Positions 1-12,574 of a stretch of 64,000 bases of DNA are shown one piece after another. The notes under the pieces are model-generated. The model had not been told where the DNA came from. It saw only the letters and a list, made by a program, of their open reading frames with translations, and searched no databases. Source of the stretch: Parietaria judaica (Eukaryota; Streptophyta; Magnoliopsida; Rosales; Urticaceae); the NCBI GenBank assembly GCA_954871525.1, contig OX940860.1:18508001-18572000 (forward strand), given 5' to 3'. Both the position numbers and the translations under genes were made by a program. How positions within the stretch are numbered: the first letter of the stretch is position 1; each line of letters starts with the position of its first letter.

Positions 1-1
1 A

Positions 2-3000
2 CCCAACAGACTCTACAAGATTCTCCTGAAGACATGCCAGCCCGTCTGTCTTATGGCATCGATGGCAGACCCGGCTTGGCTATGGCACGCACGGCTCGGA
101 CACGTGAATTTTCACGCGCTCAAGATGATGGGCGAGAAGAAGATGGCCTTCGGGGTTCCCAAGATAGAACACCCCGACCAGCTATGTGAGTGCTGCATGA
201 TCGCGAAGCAGGCGAGGATACCGTTTCCGATCAAGGCCAAATTCCGAGCAGAGAGACCCCTACAGTTGGTGCATGCAGACCTATGTGGTCCAGTCACCCC
301 AGCAACATTGGCAGGTAACAAGTACTTTCTTTTACTTGTTGATGATTACAGTCGCTGGATGTGGGTTTATATGCTTAAGGAAAAGAGCGGAGCCTTTGAG
401 GTCTTCAAGAAGTTCAAGAAGATCGTGGAGAATGGCTCGGTGCACAGGTTAAAGGTCTTGCGTACAGACCGAGGAGGAGAATTCACTTCCCAGCAGTTCG
501 GAGAGTTCTGCGACCAGGAAGGAATTCAGCGTCACCTGTCCGCACCCCACACGCCCCAGCAGAATGTCGTAGTGGAAAGGCGAAACCGAACTGTGATGAA
601 CACAGCGAGGAGCTTGTTCAAGAGCATGCAAGTTCCAGCCCGGTTTTGGGCAGAAGCAGTAAGACATGCGGTCTACCTGCTCAATCGTTTGCCGACCAAA
701 GCGCTAGGAGAGCGTACCCCCTACCAGGCGTGGAAAGGGAAGAAACCCCACTTAGAACATTTGAAAGTGTTCGGATGCACCGCACACGTGAAGATTGCGG
801 GGCCACATCTCAAGAAGTTGGATGACAGGAGTCAGAAGATGGTGTACCTTGGCGTTGAAGAAGGAAGCAAGGCACACAGACTCTATGATCCACGACGCGG
901 CAGACTCCAAGTGAGCAGAGATGCTGTGTTCGAAGAGGAGATGAAGTGGGATTGGCGCGACGAGAATGGAGAACCCGAGCAGAACTCAGTGGAGTTCATT
1001 GTCGAAGACGACCAGGATGTTGCCGAGCAGGAGCAGCCCGGAACACCCAGCTCGGAAACAGTCTTGCCAGAAACGAGGGAACCCAGCCCGGGAGAGAGCA
1101 CACCGGATACACCCAGGACACCAAGTCCGAGCAGGACCAGCCCGTCCAGCTCGGGAGATTCCTCCATAAAAGACGGCCCAAGAGGATTCCGACCTCTAGG
1201 AGACGTCTACGATCAGACTCAAGAAGTGGAGATGAGCCTGGAGGAACTTTCTTTGTTGTGTGCAGAAGAACCAGCCAGCTTCCAGGAGGCAGCAGCCGAG
1301 CAGGAGTGGCATGAAGCAATGAAGAAGGAGATGAAGTCCATTGAGAAGAACAGGACATGGGAGCTTACCGACCTGCCCAAAGGTCACAATCCCATCGGCC
1401 TGAAGTGGGTGTATAAGCTGAAGAAGGACACTGAGGGGAATGTCCTTAAGCACAAGGCAAGGCTGGTAGCTAAAGGCTACGTGCAGAAGAAAGGCATAGA
1501 CTTTGAGGACGTCTTTGCTCCAGTAGCTAGACTGGACACGATCAGACTCATCCTAGCCCTAGCAGCTCATCGAGGTTGGGAAATTCACCATCTGGATGTC
1601 AAATCGGCATTCCTAAACGGTGACCTCGAAGAAGAAGTGTACGTCAAGCAACCAGAGGGGTTCGGCGTCACGGGCAAATAGCAGAAGGTGTACAAGTTAT
1701 CCAAGGCCCTGTACGGGTTGAGACAAGCGCCAAGAGCGTGGAACATCCGCCTTGACAAGAGCTTGAAGAATCTTGGATTCACAAAGTGCTTGAGCGAGCA
1801 GGCAGTCTACACCAGGAGTACCGGGCAGGAAACTCTGATCGTGGGAGTGTATGTGGACGACCTGATCGTCACAGGATCCAGCGCAGGAGGCGTAGATGGA
1901 TTCAAGCAGCAAATGATGGCCGAATTCGAGATGAGTGACCTCGGATTACTTTCGTACTACCTTGGTCTAGAGGTGGAACAGAAGAAGGACTGCATTACGC
2001 TGAAGCAGTCGGCCTATGCGAAGAAGATCCTTAAACAGTTCGAGATGACGGACTGTAACTCGAGCAAGTACCCTATGGAGGCGAAGCTGCAGCTCGGGAA
2101 GGATGTTGAAGGGAGAAGAGTGGATCCCACGGAGTACAGACGCGTGATCAGGTGCCTGAGGTATCTCACCCACACCCGACCAGACATTTCACACGCAGTC
2201 GGGATAGTCAGTCGATACATGGAGAAGCCCACGAGTGCACACCAGCAGGCGGTGAAGCACATCTTGCGTTACGTGAAGGGCACGACGGACTACGGGATCC
2301 AGTACAACCGAGGAAGTGGAGCAGAAGTACTAGTCGGCTTTACGGAAAGTGATCTGGCCGGTGATATCGATGACAGGAAGAGTACCGGAGGGATGGCGTT
2401 CTACCTCAACGGAAACCTGATCACCTGGCAGTCTCAAAAGCAGCAGACAGTAGCTCTATCCTCATGCGAAGCAGAGTTCATGGCGGCAACCGCAGCAGCA
2501 TGTCAAGCTATGTGGTTGAAGGGGCTACTTAGTGAAGTGACCGGATCCGAGCAGAGACCAGCTACTCTCTACGTGGACAACAAGTCTGCAATTGCGTTGA
2601 TGAAAAATCTAGTGTTCAATGGACGGAGCAAACACATTGACACGAAGTTTCACTACATTCGTGAGTGTGTGGAGAAGCGAGAGATCATCGTGGAGTTCGT
2701 CAACACGAGGGAGCAACGGGCAGACATTCTTACTAAGGATCTAGGGAGAGTCAAGTTCGAAGAGATGAGAGAGCTGCTCGGAGTGAAGAGAGTGGAAGCA
2801 AGTCAAGCTTACGGGGGAGAATGTGAGCTTAAGCTTGACTTAGTCCGGGTGACGACCAGAACCCAGGACGGGCAGAAACACTTGCGAGGAGTCAGCCCGG
2901 GTACCGACCAGAACAGAAGACGGACAGCCGTTCAGCCCAGCTCGGGTGAACACGAGCAGAGTGTCCGGATAGAAGGCAAGCTCAGCCCGGAGCATACGAG

Positions 3001-3124
3001 CAGGCCAGCTCGGGGACAGAGAATCTGTCCGGGCAGGAAAAGGAAACTCTACCCAGAAAGGAAGACGCGTAGCTTGAGGAGCAAGCAAATCAAGTCAAAG
3101 ATTCGGCGAGATTATTTAGGGTAG
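2..3124 (+). pseudogene. copia polyprotein (integrase-RT-RNase H) with in-frame TAG
   Basis: Domain order is that of Ty1-copia pol. It begins with the GAG-pre-integrase zinc-binding segment (WHARLGHV, then CECC), followed by the integrase core ([18 protein letters not shown], and ERRNRT as the E motif). Reverse transcriptase has [19 protein letters not shown] and the catalytic YVDD, and RNase H has DDRKSTGG, SSCEAEF and DNKSAI. A TAG at 1679-1681 interrupts one continuous frame inside RT, just before VYKLSKALYGLRQAPRAW, and leaves ORFs of 542 and 478 codons. The integrase motif reads QQNVVVERR where QQNG is usual. The second ORF runs about 100 codons past the RNase H end, through the polypurine tract and into the LTR. 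The nonsense codon makes it a probable dead copy. Confidence 0.9.
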
Positions 3125-3363
3125 TTTCCTGATTTTGTGCGATTTGATTAGCTAGGGTTTCGCCTATGTGAGGCTATAAATATACCTAGCATGTACACTT
3201 TGTAAAGTGTAGAGTCCATTAGAATTTTGAGTTTATCTTCTTGTATTGCCTTCGATTATTAATCAGAGAATTTCTTCTCCCAAAAGCTTGTGTCCTTAAT
3301 TTTCTGTTCGATTTCTTTGGTGTTATTCGTGTTCTTTGCAGATCCGTGAATTGGGATCCAACA
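2822..3363 (+). repeat. 3' LTR of the copia element
   Basis: The 542-bp LTR starts TGTGAGCTTAAG right after the purine tract and ends GGGATCCAACA. A TATA-like box (GCTATAAATATACC) lies near 3174 and marks the U3/R region. The first 300 bp are GC-richer and are read through by the pol frame. They carry repeats of an AGCCCGG / AGCTCGGG motif that also occur in the integrase-RT linker at 1030-1160. Confidence 0.75.
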
Positions 3364-3514
3364 GCCACATGGCGGATGTTAACAGAAAAATTAGCGTTTT
3401 CATGCCAGAGTCACGGTCAACGCACGTTGGGTATTTTTGCCACCAACTTTAAAGGTTGGGTACACGGGAGGCACGTTGACCAAAGATTGAGTATTTTTAC
3501 CGTAATTTTCCCTT
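3364..3514. mobile_element. right half of a MULE-type fold-back MITE
   Basis: The segment contains the terminal arm pattern GGGTATTTTTGCCACCAAC...GGTTGGGTACACG...TTGACC...ACCGTAATTTTCCC. The same pattern occurs in the complete copies at 5858-6326 and 19124-19583 and the half copy at 8986-9172. The left half is missing, presumably beyond the copia element and the window edge. Confidence 0.6.
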
Positions 3515-4263
3515 AAATTTGATTCCATTTTTTGATAAATCAACCATCACTCATAAAACAATAGCGCATCTGGTGAAGTTTTATTGCACTAATAACCATC
3601 GAAAACCAAGGTTTGGATTCATAGTGCAAATGTGACATTCGAATTATTTTTTAATTCCTATATTTGGAATACTATTAATATTTTCAATTTTGTTACAAAT
3701 ATATTTACAGTATTCTAATATATGTTTGTCGACTTGGCATTCTTCAAATTATTCTTTATATATTTTTGGTCAAAGAAACAACAAAAGAAAAAGCATGAAA
3801 AAGGAGGTGAGAATAGAAGATAGTGAACAATATTGTTTTGAAGTAATTGAAAAGCAAATTAAAACGGCGGAGAGAAGATAAGGCATGGCCTTTGACTATT
3901 CTACACGGCACGACGGGCTTTTGACTTTTATATGTCATTTTATTATTTATTTCATTAATATTTATTATTGCTATTATTTCTCCACCACCCACAAAGTAGA
4001 TGTGAATTATGAATTAAACACAAAAAGTAAATATGAAATTGCTTTTGATTTCTTAATAATAAAAAAATCATTTTGTATTTTGCAAATTTTAACTAATATT
4101 AATAATACCAAACCGGAGCATCAAATATACAAGCAAACTGAGAATATTTGATTTTATTAGTGAAATGGTATGGTAATATTGAAAATAATATTTTAACACT
4201 AGATTACGTACGTTACAGGTTAGAGTTGTCGCAATCATATGTATTAAGTATTATATATATATA
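3515..4263. other. AT-rich intergenic DNA, no gene seen
   Basis: Only short open frames with low-complexity, AT-biased translations occur here. I see no conserved motif, splice structure or repeat boundary. Confidence 0.5.
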
Positions 4264-5120
4264 CAGTGGCGTAGTCAGAATTCCGTTTCAGCCTAAGCAC
4301 GACACAAAAGTTTTATTAGTCAACGAAGCCGAGTACAAAACAATAGACTCGGTCAAAAATAAATGACGGCTCTCTAAGGAAATTGTTTATTTTTCATTTT
4401 GGGCACAGAATTTACCACGCTGTGCAGTCCGTACCTTTCGACCAATAACTGGACATTATTATACCCCCAAAATCACAAGTACAATTACACATAGAGAGAG
4501 GCCAATCAAAAGGCATACATGTACGGTATGACACGCCCAAATGTTCTCAACAAATTGAAAGTACCAAAAAAGTATTGTATTTTGTTTTCAAGTACCAAAA
4601 TCTCTTTTTGGGGTTGAAATTTCATTGGTTCATCCTTTGATTTTTGAAGCTTAAAAAAAAAAAAAAAAACCTCTATCGCAAAGTTGCAAGCAACATAATG
4701 TGGGACTGAATAAAGCAATCGCTTGTGTCTTATATATATATATATACACTAAAAATATCATTACCGTGTTATACAAAAAGCATATGTAATATAATTTACA
4801 TTGCTTATCGTGGATATGATACGTAGTGGTTTCGCTTTTTGTTTCATCGTCAGAGTAATCGTTGGTTCTCGTTATAAATGATCTCATTGCCTCTAAAAAT
4901 GTAACCGAGTAAAGTAAGATATAAATGGTGCGTATACATTTTTTGAGAGTTTTATCCATAATTTGCTATCAACTACGTCTTCTTGTTTTACTGATCTTTG
5001 TATACAATCGAACAAAGTACAAATAAATTCGACAAATATAAGACTACTAGCTTACTATAGATCCAATTTCAGATGGATTCTTCATGTCTTCTCCCTTCAA
5101 TTTATAGTCCTCCGCCACTG
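4264..5120. mobile_element. possible hAT-like MITE
   Basis: The left end reads CAGTGGCGTAGTCAGAA and the right end, read in reverse, TCAGTGGCGGAGGACTA. These are short imperfect inverted ends of the CAGTGGCG type common in plant MITEs. The interior is AT-rich and noncoding, with a poly-A/T run near 4652-4670. I could not find a matching 8-bp target duplication, so the boundary call is weak. Confidence 0.33.
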
Positions 5121-5405
5121 ACTGCCTTATATTTTCGGTTTTCAATAAAATATAGCTATTATGTGATTTTTTATATATGGGACGCGATAAATTCTATTTA
5201 CTAATTCCCTCTCACTTTTTATATATGGTCATCGATTTTAATTGACTATATATTGATGTGCTAAGTTGCGTATTAAATAGGCCAATTAATATCGAGCTGA
5301 TACCGGCAAGTTGGTTTTGGCGAAATAACTCACATGGCCAGATGAACGACTTGTCGTCTATACTAATTTATAAATGTAAAAATTATATTATCCCAAACGA
5401 CTATA

Positions 5406-5442
<37 letters not shown>

Positions 5443-5848
5443 TATTTCTTTTGTTATAGTTGATAATATTAATAAACTTCCTTCAAAATTTCAACCAACA
5501 AACAAGGAATCTTGTGATTACTTTTAATTTAATTGCTAATAATTATTATTATTTTTAAATAAGTTTAATTGCTAATTAGTAATTATGACCTTTCAGATAG
5601 TATTAGTGCACGTGTAGCTTGGCCATGTGGTTGTACATTTCGAAAACGCGTCACATTCTCAAACCACTAATTAATTAATTCGCCGAATCGAAAGAATAAA
5701 GATTGTGATACATATCATTAATAGTATTATTTATATACCAATAGAATAAGTGAATAACTTATAAACAAAATTTTCCTTATCAATCACATATCAAATGTAT
5801 ATGTTTCTTTATATATGTATATATTAGAAATATATACATATTTCTTTA
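5121..5848. other. AT-rich intergenic DNA with (AT)n microsatellite
   Basis: No coding signal is visible. An (AT)n microsatellite of about 16 units occupies roughly 5409-5441. Confidence 0.6.
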
Positions 5849-5857
5849 TATTTAAAA

Positions 5858-6326
5858 TGGTTAATGACGGCAAAAATACCCAAAGTTTGGTCAAAGAACC
5901 CCTCGTGTACCCAAAGTTTAAAACTGGTGGAAAAAATACCCAAAGTCGCATTTAGGGAGTTGACCACTTCATTCTCGTAACGCCGTTAACTTACCGGTTA
6001 ACTCTGGCCACGTGGACAAATTTGTTTTGTTAAGTGTAATCATTAGGGGTTCAATTAGTTGTATTAAATAGTGTTTATTAGGGGTTTAATTCGTTGTTTT
6101 GTCGTAAATGAGGCTGATTTGGGCTCATCCATGTGGCAAAAATTGTTATGTCAGCAACCCACGTTTGTCCGCGTGGCCATAGTTAACGGGTAAGTTAACG
6201 GCGTTACGAGAATGGACTGGTCAACTCCCCAAATGCGACTTTGGGTATTTTTACCACCACTTTTAAACTTTGGGTACACGAGAGGTTCTTTGACCAAACT
6301 TTGGATATTTTTGCCGTCATTAACCC
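5858..6326. mobile_element. MULE-type fold-back MITE with 9-bp target duplication
   Basis: The 469-bp element has long terminal inverted arms of about 150 bp each. The left arm begins GGTTAATGACGGCAAAAATA and the right arm ends with its complement, GCCGTCATTAACCC. A perfect 9-bp direct repeat TATTTAAAA flanks it at 5849-5857 and 6327-6335. Long inverted ends with 9-bp duplications are typical of Mutator-like elements. No transposase is present, so it is non-autonomous. The interior holds a CCACGTGG (G-box core) palindrome. Confidence 0.85.
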
Positions 6327-6424
6327 TATTTAAAACATACATCGTTATATATATTTTTTATGCTTATTGGACAAAACACGATTCCACGCGTTCAAATATG
6401 TACCCATTCAAGAAATAAGAAAAA

Positions 6425-6472
6425 GTATGTATGTATGTATGTATGTATGTATGTATGTATGTATGTATGTAT

Positions 6473-6510
<38 letters not shown>
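6425..6510. repeat. compound microsatellite (GTAT)n-(ATT)n
   Basis: About 12 tandem GTAT units are followed directly by about 12 ATT units. Confidence 0.95.
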
Positions 6511-8189
6511 TAAATACGTATGTACGATTGGAAATGATAAATTATAGTCCTAGCACCTAAAGCTTTCAGGTGATGCTCAACTTATATAATAAAGATTTGC
6601 ATATACATTAATATATACATATTTATAAATTTATAGCACAATGAATAAAAAGATGAAGAGAATTTAATACTTTTCTTCAACCACAATACAATATTGGACC
6701 ACTTTGTTTCGAGCCATTTGTCACCCTCATAAAAGCTTCAAACCTTTCCAAATTTAAATTACTATATATTAAATTTAATAATTAACATGTAAAAAATAGT
6801 TTAGGAATCGAGTATTTATTTGCCTTAATTGTTTTGCAAAAAATAAGAAAAAAGAGAGCATAATCTGCTGCTGGCACATGCACATAAAAAACCACGTGGA
6901 AAATTTTCGGGTCGTGATTTTCTTAAAATATTAATTAATGAGATTCTTTCCAAATATTAATGCATAATAATTTATTAATCGGTCATATAGGATATTTACA
7001 GGTGTCCTTTTTGTTTCTGTTACTGAAATTATATTCATCGCCGTATTTATTCGATAGAAATCCAATGATTGAGTACAGCACAAGAAGTGGATCATAATTT
7101 ATTTTTAAGGAAAATTAAATCTGATTAAATGCTTTGGATCGATATGATAGAAAATATCAATCCTTTAAAGAGTAGGCTTTGGATTCCCAAGAAATCAGGC
7201 AAATTGAATGTATTATTCACTCTCATTTTTATTTTATTTTTCATGTATTTTTATCATCTAAAAGTGATATTAACATAAGCACGTGACTTTATTTTCACCG
7301 AAAAACATACACAAATCGACGTTATTACATGTATTGTCGTGACTGAGTGAGTCAATTTCCATCCCTCAACTGAGTTTAGATGGAACAAAATAAAAATTGT
7401 AACAAAGCCTATTTATGAAATTGAGCTAGTTCATGCTATTATTATTAGTATTATTATTATTATTTATAAGTATTTATCTTCATTTATATTGAAAGTTTAA
7501 GGATACATGTGTAAAGTAAGACTAAATAACCCCTTTGCTGAATTTAGGTCAAAGGATATGTAATATATAATTCACACTCCATCGTTTTAAAAATTATTTT
7601 CTTAAATGATTTAAAATCAAAGCATTATTATCTGTTTAACATGATTTTCTCTTCGAAAGAGAGAAAAATAATTAAATTTTGGCATAAAAAATTTGTTCAT
7701 ATGTGTCAGAAATTCCAAGTGGGTGGTTGCATGGGCCCCACAAAAGGCCCAAACCCGTAAATGTGGTCCCTTTTTTACTCCTATATACTACAAACATATT
7801 TATATACGTATTTAGTAAGTATACACTGACTATACTCTATAGATATTAGATGAATAATAGATTAATTTATTAATGTATATAAATATGTGCGTGTAAATGT
7901 GAATAATTAGCTTACTGTTTTTGTCACTTAAACGGCAATTGTTGGTTAGTTTTAGAGACAGATATTATAAGCAAGTATTTAAAGAGCATTTGACACTTTT
8001 TTACCATTTATTTATTGCTTTGTCATCTCTGATAATGAAAATAATAAAATAAAATAAAGATTAATTAAAACACGATAACGACCGACTTGAATAGTGTGGA
8101 GAGATAGACATACGCATCATATAAGCTATACAGGACAGTCCACAGAATGTACTAGGAATATAATGTTAAATTTATTAATAACCATTATA
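6511..8189. other. AT-rich intergenic DNA, no gene seen
   Basis: This is about 1.7 kb of AT-rich sequence with scattered ATT runs. No open frame of note, no RNA-gene signal and no clear element ends were found. Confidence 0.5.
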
Positions 8190-8985
8190 AATTTTAGGAT
8201 TATTATTATTTAAATAATTTAAAAAATATTGTTTTTTTAATTTTTTTTAAATTAAATTATTTTTCAATAATAACCAATAATGAATAATTAATAATCAATA
8301 ATGAATATTTAAATTTAAATATTTATTATTGGCTATTATTATCAAATATAATTATTCATTTTAGAAAAGTGGGTCAAAATAAATAAATAAAGAAAAAAAT
8401 CGCCATTCACGGTTCACTCAAGCTCCGCCTCTGATCCGGTTCACGAGTGGAACGAAATCGCTTAATATGTTTAATAATAATAACCAATAATAATCATATG
8501 ATTATTTAATGACAATTTTAAAAAAAGAATAATGTATAAAAAACATATTAAAAATTATCATTATTATAAAATGCAAACACAAAAAAATATCATGCAAACA
8601 AATAAAAATAATTTTTCGTTAAATATAAAAATGACTAGTATTTTTTCTTGAATAAGTGGTGTGTATTTAATTATGTCTTGACTTTTTAAACAATATGTAT
8701 ATGTTTATTGGTTATTATTATTAAACGTATTAAACAATTTTATTCGACGCGTAAACCGGATCAGAAACGGAGTTCAAGTGAACCATAAACGGAGATTTTT
8801 ATTTTGTTGTACCCACTTTATTAAAAATAAATAATTATAATCAATAATGAATATTTAAATTTAAATATTTTTTATTTTTTATTATTAAAAAATTATTAAA
8901 AATAAAAAAATAAAAAATAAAATTTAAAAAAATAAAAATAAAAATAATTTTTAACTACAAATTATTTAAATAATAATAAATACGT
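8190..8985. repeat. nested AT-rich inverted repeat (fold-back element)
   Basis: Two arms mirror each other. The left (8395-8480) contains CGGTTCACTCAAGCTCCG, TGATCCGGTT and TAATAATAATAACCAATAA. The right (8700-8815) contains the complements TTATTGGTTATTATTATTAA, AACCGGATCA and CGGAGTTCAAGTGAACC. Outside these, AATGAATATTTAAATTTAAATA occurs on both sides. No coding capacity is seen. Exact ends and target duplication are unclear. Confidence 0.5.
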
Positions 8986-9172
8986 GGCATGCCACGTGGC
9001 AGCCAAGTGTCGTGTGGCATGCCACGTGACAAAGGCTAACAGCCACATGGATTGATTTTCTCGGTCAACTCCCAAATATCGAGTTTGGGTACTTTTGCCG
9101 CCATTTACGGAGGTTGTATACACAGCAGAGCATTTGACCAAAGGTTGGGTCTTTTTGCCGCAATTAACCCTA
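8986..9172. mobile_element. partial MULE-type fold-back MITE (right half)
   Basis: The right arm is recognisable: GGTCAACTCCC, GTTTGGGTACTTTTGCCGCC, TTTGACCAAAGGTTGGG and GCCGCAATTAACCC. Two GCATGCCACGTG blocks (G-box cores) precede it. The left arm is absent. Confidence 0.6.
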
Positions 9173-10476
9173 TATATTATACATATATATCATTAAAAAC
9201 TTCAATAATTTTTTTTCCGCCCCTATACCGAAATCCTAGTTCCACCATTGCATGTCTATATGTGTATGTTTTTCCTTTGAAAGTGAATATTCTATTCTCT
9301 TACCATCTCAACTCACACGGTTATAAAAAAAAGATCGAACCAAATCGAAAAACTGAATTATGCAGGTTTTGGATATTAATTACGCGCAATCTTAAGTTTG
9401 AGAATATGTTGCTCTATTTTGAATAATTTAAGGTACTTATGGCGTTATTTATCCATTTTTTTTTAACATACATCAATAATACTGTCGAGTTTATCATTAT
9501 GTTGAGCTCACTTTTTAATTAAACTTAGCTCACTTTTTAATTAAACTTCATCTATCGATTAACGAACGTATCAATTTGTATCAGCGTATTTCATAGTTAA
9601 ATATAATTCATTTAAATAAACATAATATAACTATATACAATGATACTTAATAGTTATTTATTAGTAAACCATCGGTTAACCGATTTACTTGTAAAATCAA
9701 ATCGACAAGTTTAGGCATTGTTAATAACTGCATTAATGCAATTGAAGCAGAGATAGTGTCTATGTCAGTCTATGGCAATTAAACTTGAGCATTGAAGTAA
9801 AATAGTGATGAAAAGTTAGTTATCGAATTATGGAAAAATAAAAAGATAAAAAGTTAAAATTGGATGTAGATAAACATCTCGTTTTAATTTAGAAAATGAA
9901 GACTGGTAGTGTTAACTAATTTGGACTATTTTTTAACAATTACTTTTTCAAGTTTTATTAAATTTGAAAGAAAAAAAAAATCCACTGATAGCGGAATTAA
10001 GATAAAAAAAATTTGTAGGATCAAGTAATTTTTCGGGCTAAGATTATGATCCGTTTTACATTTAGTAAACCACTAAATCTGAACAAACCAGATTTAGACT
10101 TATTAAGCATGTTTTTTTTTTTTTAAATCAATCACTTAATACTTGTGCGAGAGCTTCGTTGGATTCCTTCTCCCGTGGCGGTTTCTGTTTCCCCCATTTC
10201 AGTTGGTTGTCATAGATTCCATGCAATGTCTTGAAATCTGTATCTATATATTTATAAAAGGAGGAAATGTGGCAAACTAATATTAGAGCATTCACCTTTT
10301 TTTTTTCTTTTTTTTTTCCCCCTAAGAGTTTTAAAGTGATATAGTGATGTAAAATCAAAGAATTCACATTCTATTGTTTATTAGAGTTTTGAACTCTTTT
10401 TATACATATAATTGCCATATTTCATGTTATTGATTTTTTATAAACTTAATCATTTTTTAATCGCTTCCGAATAATA
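9173..10476. other. intergenic DNA, no gene seen
   Basis: The sequence is AT-rich with poly-T runs near 10110 and 10300-10320. I see no supported gene. Confidence 0.5.
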
Positions 10477-10562
10477 TTTTGCCCGTGCAATTTTGAGGCT
10501 CCGGCCAAGGCACGGTGGTTCCATATACAACATGCACTTCCTCAGTATCAGGAAGAAGTCAC
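10477..10562 (-). pseudogene. relic of an auxin-response-factor-like exon
   Basis: On the minus strand a short stretch reads LPDTEEVHVVYGTTVPWPEP followed by QNCTG. It matches, with substitutions, LPDTEERIAAYGPTMAWPEP followed by ESCSG in the ARF-like pseudogene at 23289-25867. No flanking exons are recognisable and the frame closes just upstream. This is a small decayed duplicate of the same gene fragment. Confidence 0.5.
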
Positions 10563-10998
10563 ATTATTACGAATACTGAGTTTGTTTCTGTAGTTGTGTC
10601 GCACCTTTACGGCTCGCAATGCACGGCCAACTCATCTATTTTTTTTACTTGGGTGGTTGGCATCATAGTCAAGTTGCATGAGAGTTAACTCCGCACAGTG
10701 TTAATTGTGCTCGATATCTTTTGTTGACAATATTTTCCCCGATAAGCTAAGCACGAGGCGGCTGTAGCTAGGCATGTACGGAACCGTTTTTTGATGCTCC
10801 ACATAAGTTGACGAGAAAACACAAACCCTCTTTTTATAACCTTAACTCTCTTAAACCGTTCTATTCTTTATTCATATGGGACTTTTCTCTCTCTCAAAAT
10901 TAATTTTATATTCATGTATGAATAAAAGAATATTATAATCATTATTGATAGTTGATAGTGATACTTGATACAAATATTAAACTAATATTATAATAACA

Positions 10999-11232
10999 TT
11001 TTAACCCCTAAAATATAGTAAATATCAATGATGCCCCTAAACTTATCACTTATAGCAAACTAGTACCCCTTTGAATTTTATTTTGTAGCAGTTTACCCCT
11101 TGACTATCAAATTCTCGCTATCCACTACATATTTAAGTTAAAATGCATTGATATTTAGAAAGGGGTACTAGTTTGCTACAAGTGATAAGTTTAGGTGCAT
11201 CATTGATATTTACTATATTTTGGGGGTTAAAA
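10999..11232. mobile_element. small palindromic MITE
   Basis: The 234-bp element is almost entirely an inverted repeat. The left arm has TTAACCCCTAAAATATAGTA...ATCAATGATGC...AAACTTATCACTT...AGCAAACTAGTACCCCTTT, and the right arm gives the complement in reverse order, ending TTTTGGGGGTTAAAA. It has no coding capacity. The flanks do not show an obvious perfect duplication. Confidence 0.7.
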
Positions 11233-12569
11233 GTCTATGATCACGTGGGAAGATGCGATTCAATATTACTAAAGCACAATTATAAATTTATAATACATTA
11301 CGTCTAATTTTTGTTCATTATATTTGAAAATTGTCAATTTCTAATGCACAACATGTCACACTCGCAAAAAAATTAGTTGGATGGCTTTGAAAATTTCATC
11401 AGGGTTAGGATTTGGTCACTTTCAATAAGTGACCCACATTAATCATAGTAATAATAAAAAAAATTAAATTAAATTTTGTGTGCAAATATCTTTTTGGGTT
11501 AGAAAATAATTAGAATAGCTCTCCAAGAAAACATAATTGGAATTATTAATTTCCATGCATTAATGTTGAAAATAACGTCAAAGGAAAGTAAAGACAAGTT
11601 GGAGAAGAAAACTAAATTGGCCTTAATCAAAATACATGTTAAACATATGTAAGAGTATTCATATAAAATCATTTTTATTTGTTGACAAAAAAAAGGGACA
11701 AAAATAACCCTTCAAAGCTTGAATTTAGGGTAGAAATGCGGTAAATATGATATAAGTGGTACTCTAGCCGGCACCCTTTGCGATTTTAATTGTCAATAAT
11801 ACTCAATACCATTTTAACAACGTTATTACTACTTTTGATTTAGTGTATTTATTTAGTCAATTTTTTAAGCTACTTTTGAGCTTATAAATCCTAAAGAGTG
11901 TTTAGTAAAAATAAAAAAATAGTAATAATAAAACACACACACACAATTAGACTCAACATTATACTCTTTTATATTTGATATATGAATTCCGTATTTGATT
12001 GTTATGGTTGAACTATTATTAATGAATTTAGATGGTTGTGTTTGATTTATTATTTGTTATGACTGAATTTAAAATTTTGTTGTTATAGTTTAATAGTTTG
12101 CTTATGGATTTGAATAATTTGATATCTAGTTCATATGGTGTAATAATTTCTATATGATTTTGTTGTTTATTTTTTCATTTTATTAAATTTATGTTTTAGA
12201 TTTAAATATTGTTTTGAATTTACTGAATTATCACGAAGCAAACTTCTAGTGTTATATTAATATCGTCGTATAGATTAATATATGTGGTAATACCGAATTT
12301 ACAATGCTTTACTACTGCATTGCGGTTCTACCACATGGTAAACGACTCTAAAAGTCCATGAAATTATATAATATTTCAAAAGAAAAATAAAATCCGGTTC
12401 TATGCGCTAAAAAAAATTAAATATGCACCAATTTGCATTAGTACAACTCTGATCGTACTTATGTTTTTCAATGTTACTAATTATTGACCAAATGGCAGTT
12501 AATTAAAACATTTAATAATTGAACGATGGCTTAATAGCAAAACCTCATTAATAACAAGAATTGAGAAAG
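11233..12569. other. AT-rich intergenic DNA, no gene seen
   Basis: No supported coding region or RNA gene. A short (CA)n run occurs near 11934-11944. Confidence 0.5.
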
Positions 12570-12574
12570 CTATG

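Larger units (their letters stand above)
1..3363 (+). mobile_element. Ty1-copia LTR retrotransposon, 5'-truncated by window edge
   Basis: The 3' part of a copia element enters from the left edge already inside the polyprotein (open frame from base 2). It runs through integrase, reverse transcriptase and RNase H to a polypurine tract (2811-2821) and a 3' LTR (2822-3363, TG...CA). The 5' LTR, gag and protease lie outside the window, so LTR divergence and the target duplication cannot be checked. The right junction falls inside sequence matching a fold-back MITE found elsewhere in the window (compare 3364 onward with 9050 onward), so the element probably inserted into a MITE copy. Confidence 0.93.

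Noticed and set aside
946..1314. Overlapping ORFs in other frames of the copia pol linker
   Set aside because: They are shadows of the long GC-rich polyprotein frame with no domain content.
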